Counted from the first letter of the stretch, positions 1 through 9,068 are shown. The stretch is 64,000 nt of DNA from Desulfosporosinus sp. OT (GCF_000224515.1 NZ_AGAF01000237.1:1-64000); one strand, 5' to 3'. Numbers and translations are program-made. Notes: generated from the letters alone by a model not told the origin.

Positions 1-2
1 CT

Positions 3-104
3 AAGTTTAAGAAGGAAGGATTATCTGTAATGCTTTGTGATATTAGTCTCTGTTCACAGATTCTCGATGCTTCCATTGGGATGCCTGGAGTATTAGGGGT
101 TTAA
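3..104 (+). CDS. C-terminal fragment of an unidentified protein (window edge)
   Basis: The frame is open from the window edge for 33 codons and ends in TAA, finishing with the residues GMPGVLGV. Codon use looks protein-like, with two Cys and a Gly/Val-rich tail. I do not recognise the family. The next gene starts 33 bases downstream in the same direction, so the two could share a transcript. It could also be a chance open stretch. Confidence 0.3.
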   Translation, partial: KFKKEGLSVMLCDISLCSQILDASIGMPGVLGV

Positions 105-137
105 AGAGAATTATTTTTAATAATTACGTCAGGTGGG

Positions 138-698
138 GTGAGTTTGAAGAAATTATTTGCAATTACTACTTTAATAATAATTAGTTTTATTTTAATTACA
201 AGCCCGAGTGCGGAGAGTATTGAAAGGAGAATCGTTTCAAACACTTTGCTATATACCGCAACTACCTCTAAGGCAGCCGACGTCTTAGACTTTATAATTA
301 TTCCCAACAACTACATAAAACAAAGTGAATTAGGACAACGCAAACTTCTAATGAAAAAGTATGATTCTGAAGTATATTTGGAACCTTTAAAAGATATGGG
401 GGATGAGTACTGGATAAGCTGGTCTTTCGATAATAACTGGGACAAACAAGAAGGCACATGCTTTACGTTTCGCAGTTTGCAAGAACCTGATTTAAACGGT
501 AATAGGCTTTATTCTGATGCAAATACAAAATTTCAGGCAGTAAACGAAAACGGTCAATCAATACACGGTTCATGGGGTGGTGGAGGTAGCACTTATAATT
601 ATGGGTTTAATGTAAATAAAGAAATATTTAATTCGAGTAAACAGATTAAGGTAAAATTAGAAGGATTTAATCTAATGCACTACAAATTAAAGAATTAG
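138..698 (+). CDS. Secreted protein of unknown function
   Basis: A 186-residue protein that starts at GTG with AGGTGGGG immediately upstream. Residues 1-25 form a signal peptide (MSLKKLF, a hydrophobic stretch, then PSAES), so it is probably exported. The mature part is polar, with aromatic-rich segments (DEYWISWSFDNNW) and a glycine cluster (GSWGGGGS) near residue 145. No catalytic motif or known domain is recognised. It has no partner gene, and a broken acetyltransferase follows. Confidence 0.6.
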   Translation: MSLKKLFAITTLIIISFILITSPSAESIERRIVSNTLLYTATTSKAADVLDFIIIPNNYIKQSELGQRKLLMKKYDSEVYLEPLKDMGDEYWISWSFDNNWDKQEGTCFTFRSLQEPDLNGNRLYSDANTKFQAVNENGQSIHGSWGGGGSTYNYGFNVNKEIFNSSKQIKVKLEGFNLMHYKLKN

Positions 699-762
699 TA
701 TGTAGAAGGTTTATTATTCATTATATAGTGTGTATTTGTGTAATTTTTAAATAATTGCTTCT

Positions 763-1066
763 TTGTGTCATCAAGCAATCGGTAAAAAGTTGTATACTGC
801 ATTACTTTCAATCTTAAAGCTTCAAGGTTACCATAATGCTTACGCAGCGATCTGTTTACCAAATGAAGTGAGCGTTGGAATACACGAGTATTTTGGATTT
901 AATAAGATAGGTCACTTTAAAAATGTTGGATTTAAACTTGAACGATAAGCATGATGACGGTTGGTGGGAGCTTTTTCTTCAACCGCACAATTCTACGCCC
1001 AGTGAGTCACTTCCGTTAAGGAATATTGAACAACATGAAATTAGTAAAGCACTTATTCAAGATTAG
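763..1066 (+). pseudogene. GNAT N-acetyltransferase (phosphinothricin acetyltransferase-like), truncated and frameshifted
   Basis: The first part encodes the acetyl-CoA-binding core and C-terminal region of a GNAT enzyme (IGKKLYTALL, then NEVSVGIHEYFGFNKIG, FKNVGFKLER). That frame stops at 948, but the next frame continues the homology from about 964 (WWELFLQPHNSTPSE) to a TAG at 1066. The N-terminal half is missing. This is a dead gene with a 5' truncation and one frameshift. The family name rests on the FGF...GxFKxVGFK pattern typical of Pat-like acetyltransferases. Confidence 0.7.
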
Positions 1067-1430
1067 GAACTTCGGGAGCGTTTTTTATCGGTTGTTCTGA
1101 GTGGAGTTTATTAGATTAACTGCCTGTCACAAATTGTGGGAGTTTGTATTGGCAGGTAAACCCCGCTGGGGTTTCTGTCTGTGTTAACAGATACGTATTT
1201 ATATATCTAGGTCACTAGTATCTCTAACATGGAGAAATAGTGCATCCAGCCATGGCGTAGCCACCGCCGGGGTGGCGTATCGGTGGTAATGGAACGTTGA
1301 GGTATTATAGTTAGAGAAGATTTATATTTCAGAGACAGGGCACGTGGAGACAGTCGTGGTGATAGAGCGGGTATAGCTGCTGGTATCAGCGGTTTTCAGG
1401 GTTTTGGGATAATTTGATAGTGTGTTTTAT
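1067..1430. other. Non-coding stretch with one copy of a dispersed repeat
   Basis: No convincing gene. Around 1313-1343 lies a sequence with the core GAGACAGGGCAC that recurs near 25401-25440 and, in shorter form, near 24001. A CACCGCCGGGGTGGCG hairpin is visible near 1261-1277. The stretch may be the remnant of a mobile element. Confidence 0.35.
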
Positions 1431-1470
1431 GTTCCCTAGGACAGCTGTTTTGAGGGAACTTTTTGTTTTA
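1431..1470 (+). terminator. Terminator-like hairpin
   Basis: GTTCCCT pairs with AGGGAAC across a 15-base loop and is followed by TTTTTGTTTT. It probably once ended a gene that is now decayed. Confidence 0.45.
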
Positions 1471-1847
1471 GGGGTCGTACTTTTACACAGAAATAAACAA
1501 TTGCGCGGAAATAATGGGTGTTTTGCCAAATAGTATTTGATTTTAGGTAAAACGACCCCCTGTTTCAGTTATATGCATTATTTAATGACTCCTTCAATAA
1601 GATTACTTCTTATCGCTTTCGTATAAATCATTGATTTACCTTTACGTCATACTTTATCAATTGGAGTTAACTCCAAGTCAATACTTTTTATTCGGATTTA
1701 ACATCAATTTATCGTAAAAAAATAGCCAGCAAAGTCTTCAATTGTCAAAGACTATCTGTTACATTTGCTATATCAACATCGTCTATCAACTGAATTTGTC
1801 AAGAGTTTTCTAAAGCGACATACTTCAGTCTCACTGTGTTTTCTGCT

Positions 1848-1908
1848 GAGACACTTTACGACATTGTGTCCGGACGAAGCACGTTAAGACGGTGCTTCTG
1901 CTCAGAGA
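1848..1908. repeat. Two adjacent small hairpins
   Basis: GACAC/GTGTC around an 11-base loop is followed within a few bases by GAAGCAC/GTGCTTC around GTTAAGACG. There is no T-run. A 60-codon open frame across this area has no ribosome site and is not convincing. Function unknown. Confidence 0.3.
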
Positions 1909-2002
1909 TTGCGGTTAACTGTGTCAAGAAAATTGAGGAATTTAATGCACCCCCAAAAACACATATGCACCCCCTTTATCAAAAGCGGAGTGTATCGTTA
2001 AT

Positions 2003-2054
2003 TTGTATCAATAGTTGAGTTATTAGACAATTAAGTACTCAATAATTGATACAA
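2003..2054. repeat. Imperfect 18-bp inverted repeat
   Basis: TTGTATCAATAGTTGAGT (2003-2020) and ACTCAATAATTGATACAA (2037-2054) pair at 16 of 18 positions across a 16-base AT-rich spacer. It could be an operator, an element end or a hairpin. No gene abuts it. Confidence 0.45.
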
Positions 2055-2131
2055 TTAATTGTGGCAATACTCATAAATTTTTGTTTTGTGAAAAGATAAT
2101 GCTTTCCTAAATGTTACATATTTCTGAAGTG

Positions 2132-2166
2132 ATCCTCACAGGAAACTGACCTGTGGGGATTATTTT
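2132..2166 (+). terminator. Rho-independent terminator
   Basis: ATCCTCACAGG and CCTGTGGGGAT pair around AAACTGA and are followed by TATTTTA. No intact gene lies just upstream, so it marks the end of a lost gene. Confidence 0.6.
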
Positions 2167-2272
2167 ACTTAACTGTTTGTATATAACCGGGATATTGGAT
2201 AAGCTTAGGCTAAGATATAGTTAGTAGGATAATAGTAGGATAATTGGAACCATGCGCACTGGAGGTAGTGGA

Positions 2273-3148
2273 ATGGACTTATATAAAGACAAAGATACCA
2301 TAGCTGTGGGTCGTCGTCATACCGTTGGTCTTAAATCTGACGGAACGGTGACGGCTGTAGGTGATAATAATTATGGCCAATGTGATGTAAGCGGTTGGTG
2401 CGATATTGTGGCAATCGCGGCTGGTAATGTTCATATGGCGACGAACACGGGTAATGCTCATACAATCGGTCTTAAATCTGACGGTACTGTGGCGGCTGTT
2501 GGTTGGAATAAGCATGGCCAATGCGATGTAAACGACTGGCGCGATATTATAGCGGTTGCGGCGGGTTGGCGTCGCACCATTGGGCTTAAATCGGATGGCA
2601 CGGTGGTTGCTGTGGGGCGAAATAATGAAGGTGAATGCAATGTAAGCAGCTGGCATGATATTGTGGCGGTCGCTGCGGGTGACTGGCATACCATCGGTCT
2701 TAAATTGGACGGAACGGTGACGGCTGTGGGTAATAATCGGTATCAACAATGCAAGGTAAGCGGCTGGCGCGATATTGTGGCGCTTGAGGCGGGTTACCTT
2801 CATACTGTTGGACTTAAATCGGACGGAACGGTGGTGGCTGTTGGTCGCAATAAGGAAGGAGAATGCGATGTAAGCGGCTGGCGCGGTATTGTGGCGATAA
2901 CGGCGGGTAGTCATCATACCATCGGCCTTAAATCGGACGGTACCGTGGCAGCTGTGGGTTGGAATGAGCATGGCCAATGCCATGTAAGTGGCTGGTGTGA
3001 TATTGTGGCGGTTGCAGCGGGTTGTGCTCATACTCTCGGCCTTAAATCGGACGGCACGGTGGTTGCTGTGGGTGATAATGAATATGGCCAATGCGATGTA
3101 AGCGGTTGGCGTGGCATCCAACTGCCGGCAATTAGTTTTCAATATTAA
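2273..3148 (+). CDS. RCC1-like repeat protein, predicted beta-propeller
   Basis: A 291-residue protein. The ATG at 2273 is chosen because GGAGG lies 7 bases upstream; an in-frame ATG at 2252 has no such site. It consists almost entirely of seven repeats of about 38-40 residues, each with GLKSDGTVxAVGxNxxGQC and GWxDIVAVAAG. This is the bacterial RCC1 (alpha-tubulin suppressor) repeat, which folds as a seven-bladed beta-propeller and usually mediates protein binding. There is no signal peptide or fused catalytic domain. Repeat 1 carries an extra stretch of about 10 residues (NVHMATNTGNAH). The repeat types run in a mirror-symmetric order. The partner is unknown. Confidence 0.8.
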   Translation: MDLYKDKDTIAVGRRHTVGLKSDGTVTAVGDNNYGQCDVSGWCDIVAIAAGNVHMATNTGNAHTIGLKSDGTVAAVGWNKHGQCDVNDWRDIIAVAAGWRRTIGLKSDGTVVAVGRNNEGECNVSSWHDIVAVAAGDWHTIGLKLDGTVTAVGNNRYQQCKVSGWRDIVALEAGYLHTVGLKSDGTVVAVGRNKEGECDVSGWRGIVAITAGSHHTIGLKSDGTVAAVGWNEHGQCHVSGWCDIVAVAAGCAHTLGLKSDGTVVAVGDNEYGQCDVSGWRGIQLPAISFQY

Positions 3149-3336
3149 TAATACATATAATAATGAAAGCCATGCGCCGTTAAGTAAATGCAATATAGTA
3201 GGGTCTCCTGGATAGTGAAACCTTAATTTGTATTGGTACTATACAAACAATGGCTCTAACCCATTATCTTTCAGTTATTCTTATTCGTGACCCAATATAG
3301 GTTAATGTGCAGTTATGTTAACTTGGGGTGTATTAA

Positions 3337-3874
3337 ATGATATCTTTATTCAAAGAAAGAGTCGTAAATTTGGAAACAATTGATAAAACTCATACCGTTT
3401 GGGGTAGTGATGCTCTCTTAATATATGTTCAGAAAGGGGTGGGAAAACTTAAAACGCAAACTCTATCTGAGAGAGAGAAAGTAACCTTTTCACTTTTATT
3501 AAATGGCAAGCCGCTTATGGCATTATGCTCAGATAATTATTATTGTCCAACGTGCGAAAAACTAATTAAGAATGGCTATGGACTTCAGAATATCGACAAT
3601 TCGTTGATACAAAGTGTAAAAGAATCTCAACAAACTCAAAGTGATATAAATGAAGTCTTTGATAAGCTTAGTCCGCTTCTAGCGTTATTAGAAAATGGCC
3701 TTTATATGATTTCAAGAATTGAAATGTCACCTACCGATGGAGAAGGGAGTTTCTTTTGGAGTTGTAATGATAATAAGTATTATGGATGGTTTTTTCTCAG
3801 CATTATTGGATGGTCATCATAGGGCTACCGCTGCATGCTTAGCGGGGCAAAAAATTAACTGCCTGACTATTTGA
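3337..3874 (+). pseudogene. ParB/Srx-like nuclease-type protein, frameshifted
   Basis: The first frame encodes 161 residues, including a CPTCEKLI pair that could bind metal, and stops at 3822. From about 3796 the overlapping frame continues with SALLDGHHRATAACLAGQKI and ends at a TGA at 3874. The DGHHRxxAA motif is the signature of ParB-like/sulfiredoxin-fold proteins. A single-base shift near 3790-3797 therefore separates the two parts. The full protein would have been about 178 residues. Function is not known; the DGHHR assignment is from motif recognition. Confidence 0.6.
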
Positions 3875-4317
3875 GTGCAGTATATAAGTCACATCCTTTC
3901 TAATATTTCGTGTGAAAGATATTCAGGTGGATGTGTGATTTGCAATTATTGTCGTTTTATGGTTTAGTGGGAAGAAAAAATCACCTCAGCACCTGTAATA
4001 CCTGGAATAAGATTTCTTAAAGAAGATAAATATGCTATATGTCATATAGATGATTTTTCAGACCACTTAAAGAGTATAATACGAAATCAACTTTCCTCAG
4101 TTTGCTACGGTCCTTCAAAAGCTTCATCCGGAAGAATAGCATATAATTATAAACAATTATAAACATACTCTTAAAGAATTTGTGAGAGCAAGACACCGAT
4201 ACAAAAATAGGGATGATAGGCGAACTTACTGGTGGCTCTGCCACACCAAAATATTCAATATAGCATATTTGTTGGAAGTTGTGAAGCAAAGATTTATATA
4301 ACACGAAGGAGAATGGT
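3875..4317. other. Gap without a supported gene
   Basis: Stop codons break all frames on the plus strand except short pieces. One 45-codon piece (about 4165-4300) looks weakly protein-like but has no start or ribosome site. The longest reverse-strand frame (4035-4304) also lacks a ribosome site. Confidence 0.4.
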
Positions 4318-4899
4318 ATGAAAACACTATTACTATTAGCAAAAGGATTTGAAACGATGGAATTTAGTGTCTTTGTAGATGTATTAGGATGGGCAAGAAA
4401 TGATTATGGATCTGATGTACAAGTTGAAACTTGTGGATTTAAGAAAGAAGTTATGAGTACTTTTAATATCCCTATATTAGTAGATAGGATAATAGATGAA
4501 ATAAATGTTGATGAATATGATGCATTAGCAATTCCAGGTGGATTTGAAGATTATGGATTTTATGAAGAAGCATATGATGAGAAGTTCTTAAATCTCATTA
4601 GGGAATTTGATATTAAGGGAAAAATAATTGCAACGATTTGTGTTGCAGCCTTACCTTTGGGGAAGAGTGGGGTGTTGAAGAATCGTAAAGCTACAACCTA
4701 CCATTTGAATGATGGGTATCGTCAAAAGCAATTGGCAGAATTTTTAGTGGATGTAGTTAATGAACCCATTGTAATAGATAAGAATATTATTACATCTTAT
4801 TGTCCGGAAACTGCATCAGGTGTTGCATTCAAACTATTGGAGTTATTGACATCCAAAGAACAGACGGAAGTAGTTAAAAAAGCAATGGGCTTTTCATAA
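4318..4899 (+). CDS. DJ-1/PfpI family protein (glutamine amidotransferase-like)
   Basis: A 193-residue cytosolic protein with the DJ-1/ThiJ/PfpI fold. It has the N-terminal KGFETMEF with the conserved Glu, AIPGGFEDYG (residues 71-80), and the nucleophile elbow ATICVAALPLG with Cys108 as the reactive cysteine. The family includes deglycase, chaperone-like and oxidative-stress proteins, and the exact activity cannot be read from sequence. Start ATG follows AAGGAGAATGGT. It stands alone, with its own terminator about 95 bases downstream. Confidence 0.85.
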   Translation: MKTLLLLAKGFETMEFSVFVDVLGWARNDYGSDVQVETCGFKKEVMSTFNIPILVDRIIDEINVDEYDALAIPGGFEDYGFYEEAYDEKFLNLIREFDIKGKIIATICVAALPLGKSGVLKNRKATTYHLNDGYRQKQLAEFLVDVVNEPIVIDKNIITSYCPETASGVAFKLLELLTSKEQTEVVKKAMGFS

Positions 4900-4993
4900 G
4901 GGTTATCTGTTTGGATATGAGGAGTTGGGCGAAACCAGTTATATAAAATAATAATGAAATAACATCAAAAAATAATATCAATCAGACAAAAAC

Positions 4994-5040
4994 ATCCGCA
5001 GGGTTGGCAGCATGATGTGCTAACTTTGCGGATATTTTTT
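4994..5040 (+). terminator. Terminator after the DJ-1/PfpI gene
   Basis: ATCCGCA (4994-5000) pairs with TGCGGAT (5027-5033), with further inner pairing of GTTGGCA against TGCTAAC, followed by ATTTTTTTG. Confidence 0.7.
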
Positions 5041-5237
5041 TGTTTTAGGGATAAACGATTTTGAGGATCTTCTGGAATAGAAGCATTAGTCAGGAGTGAA
5101 TATTAATGATTTGTTTTATACTTTGATTAACTTCTCTCAGTAGCTGTTCGCTCATATTCCAGGATAACCAATTAACTCCAAACGATTAATTATAATAAAA
5201 AAATTATGAATAAAAATAATAAAAAAATTATATTGTA

Positions 5238-5267
5238 TTGACTGAAAATTGGGGGGTTTGATATAAT
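5238..5267 (+). promoter_or_regulatory. Sigma-A promoter of the DUF169/ABC operon
   Basis: TTGACT (5238-5243) and TATAAT (5262-5267) are separated by 18 bases. Transcription would begin near 5274, so the in-frame ATG at 5273 cannot be the working start and translation must begin near 5318. Confidence 0.7.
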
Positions 5268-5317
5268 TACTAATGGAATTCCAAATATCATTAAATAGAA
5301 ATCAGGAGAAAAATAGT

Positions 5318-6136
5318 GTGATGAACGAAGCCGATGTTGAAAAGGCCTATGCATTATTAAATCTGGACAGGCAAATAGTTGGGATTAAGATAGTTAAGTC
5401 TAAAACTGAATTCGAGCAAATTCAAGCCAAAGAATTGACCTATCCGCTTGCTTATTGTGTAGCGGTTAAGCATGCAACAAATGGGATTGCCCTAAAAATG
5501 ACCAAAGAATTTTCAGGGTGTGGAGGAAGTACGAGAGCTCTCGGCTTAACTCTACCTACAGAAAGTTTTTTTAATGGTCAAGATGGTTGTGACTTAGGTT
5601 TATATGCATCGCCCGAAATTGCTGCAAGTGTTGCCAAGCAAATGAAATTTTGTCCTCCTGATACATATGGTGTCATTATTAAACCACTGGACCAATTTGA
5701 GATAGACCCGGATGTTGTTTTGATGGTGGGCGATAGTTATCAGATTATGCGCGTCATACAAGGGTATTCCTATGTCTACGGCATACTACCGAATTTTAAT
5801 ATGTTGGGGAATCAAGCAGTTTGTGTGGAATGCACCTCTTATCCCTTAATGACAAATCAAATAAATTTTTCAGTTTTTTGCTCAGGGACCAGATTTTTAG
5901 CAAAATGGCTAAATACTGAAGTAGCAGTAGGAATTCCTTTTGAAAAGTTTGGGAAGGTAATTGAAGGAGTCCGTTTAACCGTCAGTGCGGTTGAAATGAA
6001 TGAGCGTAAAAAGGTTATCCAAGCTAAGCTAGTCAAGTTGGGTTATGCTGCTTCGGAAATAAGTTTTGATGACCCTTATTATTTGAGATTAGAAAGACAA
6101 AAACAAAAGCAAAAGCAAAGAAGGGAGGCTAATTGA
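5318..6136 (+). CDS. DUF169 family protein
   Basis: About 272 residues. AGGAG at 5304-5308 points to GTG 5318 or ATG 5321 as start. It carries conserved cysteines of DUF169 proteins (AYCVAV, SGCGGS, DGCDLG, FCPP, VCVECTSYP), which suggest metal or Fe-S binding, but no function is established for the family. The C-terminus is a very basic and Gln-rich tail (RQKQKQKQRRE). It is the first gene of an operon, with the ABC permease 10 bases downstream, so a role in handling the transported substrate is inferred. Confidence 0.8.
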   Translation: MMNEADVEKAYALLNLDRQIVGIKIVKSKTEFEQIQAKELTYPLAYCVAVKHATNGIALKMTKEFSGCGGSTRALGLTLPTESFFNGQDGCDLGLYASPEIAASVAKQMKFCPPDTYGVIIKPLDQFEIDPDVVLMVGDSYQIMRVIQGYSYVYGILPNFNMLGNQAVCVECTSYPLMTNQINFSVFCSGTRFLAKWLNTEVAVGIPFEKFGKVIEGVRLTVSAVEMNERKKVIQAKLVKLGYAASEISFDDPYYLRLERQKQKQKQRREAN

Positions 6137-6146
6137 TCGGAGGCTT

Positions 6147-6935
6147 ATGGATAAAAAGCGATTCTTGATTATAGCCATTCAAACTTTGCTAGTGTGTGGG
6201 TTTCTAGCCTTATGGGAGTTGTCTGCGAAAAGTAAATTGTATAATCCATTTTTCACAAGTTATCCCAGTGAAATTCTTAAAGATCTCATAATTTTTGCAA
6301 AAAGTGGGGATTTAGTCTATCATACCTCAATTACATTGAAAGAATCACTCCTAGGTTTGTTGTATGGAACAATCTTCGGAATCTTGTTAGGAGTGCTATT
6401 TGGTCAGTTTGTAACCCTTGGAAAAATCTTTACCCCGATTTTGACGGCAATTAATGGTATTCCTCAGCTGGCATTAGCCCCAGTATATGTTTTATGGTTT
6501 GGGCTAGGGTTAACTTCCAAGGTTTTTTTGGCAGGTTTAATGGTGTTCTTTTGCGTGTTTTTTTCCACTTATAATGCTATCAAAAACATCGAACAAAATT
6601 TAGTTGAGTCCGCCCATATCTTAGGTGCTAATTCCCTCCAAACTTTGTGGTACGTAGTATTACCAGCTAGCTTGCCCTGGATTCTTTCGGGTATCCGTGC
6701 TGGGGTAGGAGCATGTATGGTAGGTGCAATTATAGGTGAGTATATGGGTGCTGCCGGTGGCTTTGGCTGGATGGTAACCTATGCGACCTCCTTCTTTATG
6801 GTTCGTAGAGTTATGTCCTGTATCACCATCTTGTTGATAGTAGGCATTGTATTAAATCGGTGCTTGGATAAAGTTGAGGAATTTGCACTGCGCTGGAAGG
6901 TGGAAACCAATTTATCGATGAGTACGGAAAGGTAA
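6147..6935 (+). CDS. ABC transporter permease, SsuC/TauC/NrtB type
   Basis: A 262-residue membrane protein of the BPD_transp_1 family with about six transmembrane segments. It has the cytoplasmic EAA-type loop (ESAHILGANSLQTLWYVVLP, near residues 154-173) that docks on the ATPase. The family moves nitrate, sulfonates, taurine, thiamine precursors and other small anions; the substrate is not readable here. ATG follows GGAGGCTT. It lies 10 bases after the DUF169 gene and 42 bases before the binding protein. Confidence 0.88.
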   Translation: MDKKRFLIIAIQTLLVCGFLALWELSAKSKLYNPFFTSYPSEILKDLIIFAKSGDLVYHTSITLKESLLGLLYGTIFGILLGVLFGQFVTLGKIFTPILTAINGIPQLALAPVYVLWFGLGLTSKVFLAGLMVFFCVFFSTYNAIKNIEQNLVESAHILGANSLQTLWYVVLPASLPWILSGIRAGVGACMVGAIIGEYMGAAGGFGWMVTYATSFFMVRRVMSCITILLIVGIVLNRCLDKVEEFALRWKVETNLSMSTER

Positions 6936-6977
6936 TTTTGTCGTAAAATAACAAATATATTTAAAGGAGAAAAAGAA

Positions 6978-7985
6978 ATGAAAAGATTTATCGCAATGAT
7001 GCTCATAATGGTTATGTCAGTAACGCTTTTGATCGGATGTGGCACAAAAGAAACAGCGACTAAAACAGCGAATCAGGATTTAACAAAGGTAGTTATTTCG
7101 GAGTTCAGAAATTTAAGTTGGTCTGCAGTTTATGTCGCTTATCAAAATGGCTATTTTCAGGAAGAAGGCATAGCTCCTGAATTCGCCTTATATAAAGATG
7201 GACCAATTGCCTTCCAGGGTATGCACGGCGGAGATTCCCAATTTTGTTTATTGTCACAGGAGCCAGTTCTGAAGGCAGAACAAGAAGGCTTAAATTCTTC
7301 AATCATTTATACAGTTTTAGATACCAGACTTTATGGCTTTGTTGGCGCTAAGGATGTTAAAAGTGTGAAAGACCTTAAAGGTCAAGTAGTTTTTGCAGGC
7401 ATGCCAGGGTCAGCGCCTTACTCTTTTGTCTCTGCAATCCTTAGAGAAGGCGGTTTAGACCCACAAAAAGATGTTACCTTTGTTAATATGGATTACAGTG
7501 CTTCGATGTCAGCCTTAAGTCAAGGAAAAATCAAAGCGAGTTATATTAATGTAGACAACAGAGTGGAGATCCAACATATGGATGTCCATATGTTGGTAGA
7601 TACGTCCAAGCCCAGCGATGCGGACAAATATTTAAAAGCAGATATTTTTACCGGAGAGATTATTGCTACTACAGGCGAGTTTGCTGCTAAAAACCCTAAA
7701 ACCGTTCAAGGCTTTGTTAATGCAGTAAACAAAGGTACCAAATGGATTAATGAACATAGTGCAGAAGAAGTGGCTAAATTGATTTCACCTTTATTTCAAG
7801 GGATGACAGAAGATGTTTTAGCTAAGAAAATAGCAATCTTAAAAGGTAGTATCACCAAAACTGGCTATATTTCTGAAGAATCCCAAACAGCTGTTGAAAA
7901 CTTCGCTATCAACACTGGCGTAATAAAAGCAGCAATCCCTTATAATCAAATTATTGATATGCAATTTGTTAAGGCAATCAAATAA
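6978..7985 (+). CDS. ABC transporter substrate-binding lipoprotein, SsuA/NMT1 type
   Basis: A 335-residue extracytoplasmic lipoprotein. The signal peptide ends in the lipobox LLIGC, with lipidated Cys21. The mature part has the SsuA/NMT1 periplasmic-binding fold (WSAVYVAYQNGYFQEEGI, then VKDLKGQVVFAGMPGSAPY, then FTGEIIATTGEFAAKNP). AAAGGAG lies upstream of the ATG. The ligand pocket cannot be read from sequence. The operon with a DUF169 protein argues against assuming the sulfonate or nitrate role by name. Confidence 0.88.
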   Translation: MKRFIAMMLIMVMSVTLLIGCGTKETATKTANQDLTKVVISEFRNLSWSAVYVAYQNGYFQEEGIAPEFALYKDGPIAFQGMHGGDSQFCLLSQEPVLKAEQEGLNSSIIYTVLDTRLYGFVGAKDVKSVKDLKGQVVFAGMPGSAPYSFVSAILREGGLDPQKDVTFVNMDYSASMSALSQGKIKASYINVDNRVEIQHMDVHMLVDTSKPSDADKYLKADIFTGEIIATTGEFAAKNPKTVQGFVNAVNKGTKWINEHSAEEVAKLISPLFQGMTEDVLAKKIAILKGSITKTGYISEESQTAVENFAINTGVIKAAIPYNQIIDMQFVKAIK

Positions 7986-7994
7986 CTTTTAAAG

Positions 7995-9032
7995 ATGGAA
8001 AAAGCTATGTGCTATATAAGATTTGAAAACATTGAAAAATCTTTTGATGACAGAAAGGTCTTAGATAATATCAATATTTCCATTGAGCAGGGCGAGTTTA
8101 TTACCTTGTTAGGTCCTTCCGGTTGTGGGAAAACTACATTGCTGCGCTGTTTGGCGGGCTTAGTAAGAGTAGATAGTGGTAAGATTTTTTTGGACAACAG
8201 AGATATTACTTATGCTTTGCCCAAAGAAAGAAATCTTAATATGATTTTTCAGCAGTATAGTTTATTCCCGACTATGACAGTCGCAAAAAATATTGCCTTT
8301 GGGTTAAAAATGCAGAAGCTTGAGCAAGCAGAGATTAAAAGAAGGGTTGCCAATGCCCTGGAAATGGTTGATCTTGTGAGAAGTGAAAATAAGTACCCCG
8401 GACAATTATCGGGCGGTGAGCAGCAACGAGTAGCCTTAGCAAGAAGCATTGTGACCAAATCCAAAGTCTTACTTTTGGATGAACCGTTTAGTGCAATAGA
8501 TGCCAAACTCAGAAAAGCTCTGCAGATAAAAATTAAGGAAATTCATCATGAATTAGGTATGACAACTATCTTTGTAACCCATGATCAGGAAGAAGCCATG
8601 CGGATGTCTGATCGGATATATTTAATTAACAATGGCAAAGTTGGACAGATGGGTTCGCCAATGGATTTATACTTAAATCCCGAGACAACTTTTGCCGCAA
8701 GTTTCATGGGGCATTGCAATCTATTATCCCACGAAGTATTTCAACAAGTAACTGCAAGTGAGCATGTTAAGAAAGGTTTCTATGCAATTCGTCCTGAGAA
8801 TATTGGGATGACTTTGCAGGAGAACACAAAACATACCGAAAATAATTATTACGTTAAAGGAATCGTCAAGCGCATTATCCCTCAGGGTAATATTATTCGT
8901 TATACAATATTGGTTAATGGGAATCTTATCGATGTCGATACTTTGTTTGAAGTCAACAATCAGTTCGCTAGAAATAGCGAGGTATATTTGTCAATTGATA
9001 AAGAGCTGATAATCTTCTTCGATAGCGTTTAA
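7995..9032 (+). CDS. ABC transporter ATP-binding protein, SsuB/PotA type
   Basis: 345 residues. Walker A GPSGCGKT (40-47), Q-loop IFQQYSLF, signature LSGGEQQR (138-145), Walker B LLLDEP and H-loop His196 are all intact. A C-terminal domain of about 100 residues (YAIRPENIGM, then VKGIVKRIIPQGN) looks like a TOBE regulatory domain, found in PotA/CysA/ModC-type ATPases but not usually in SsuB. The start follows the binding protein by 9 bases. It completes an importer with the permease and lipoprotein. Confidence 0.9.
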   Translation: MEKAMCYIRFENIEKSFDDRKVLDNINISIEQGEFITLLGPSGCGKTTLLRCLAGLVRVDSGKIFLDNRDITYALPKERNLNMIFQQYSLFPTMTVAKNIAFGLKMQKLEQAEIKRRVANALEMVDLVRSENKYPGQLSGGEQQRVALARSIVTKSKVLLLDEPFSAIDAKLRKALQIKIKEIHHELGMTTIFVTHDQEEAMRMSDRIYLINNGKVGQMGSPMDLYLNPETTFAASFMGHCNLLSHEVFQQVTASEHVKKGFYAIRPENIGMTLQENTKHTENNYYVKGIVKRIIPQGNIIRYTILVNGNLIDVDTLFEVNNQFARNSEVYLSIDKELIIFFDSV

Positions 9033-9043
9033 AAACAATTAAG

Positions 9044-9061
9044 GGGATGCTCAGGCATCCC
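9044..9061 (+). terminator. Hairpin at the end of the ABC operon
   Basis: GGGATGC/GCATCCC with a four-base loop, 12 bases after the ATPase stop. There is no T-run directly after it, so termination would be weak. Confidence 0.4.
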
Positions 9062-9068
9062 ACAGACC

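Noticed and set aside
1836..2018. A 60-codon forward ORF
   Set aside because: Crosses hairpins and the inverted repeat, with no ribosome site or family.
2279..3193. A 304-codon reverse-strand ORF
   Set aside because: It is the antisense of the RCC1 repeats; the repetitive, low-stop composition of the forward gene keeps the opposite frame open. It has no ribosome site or known domain.
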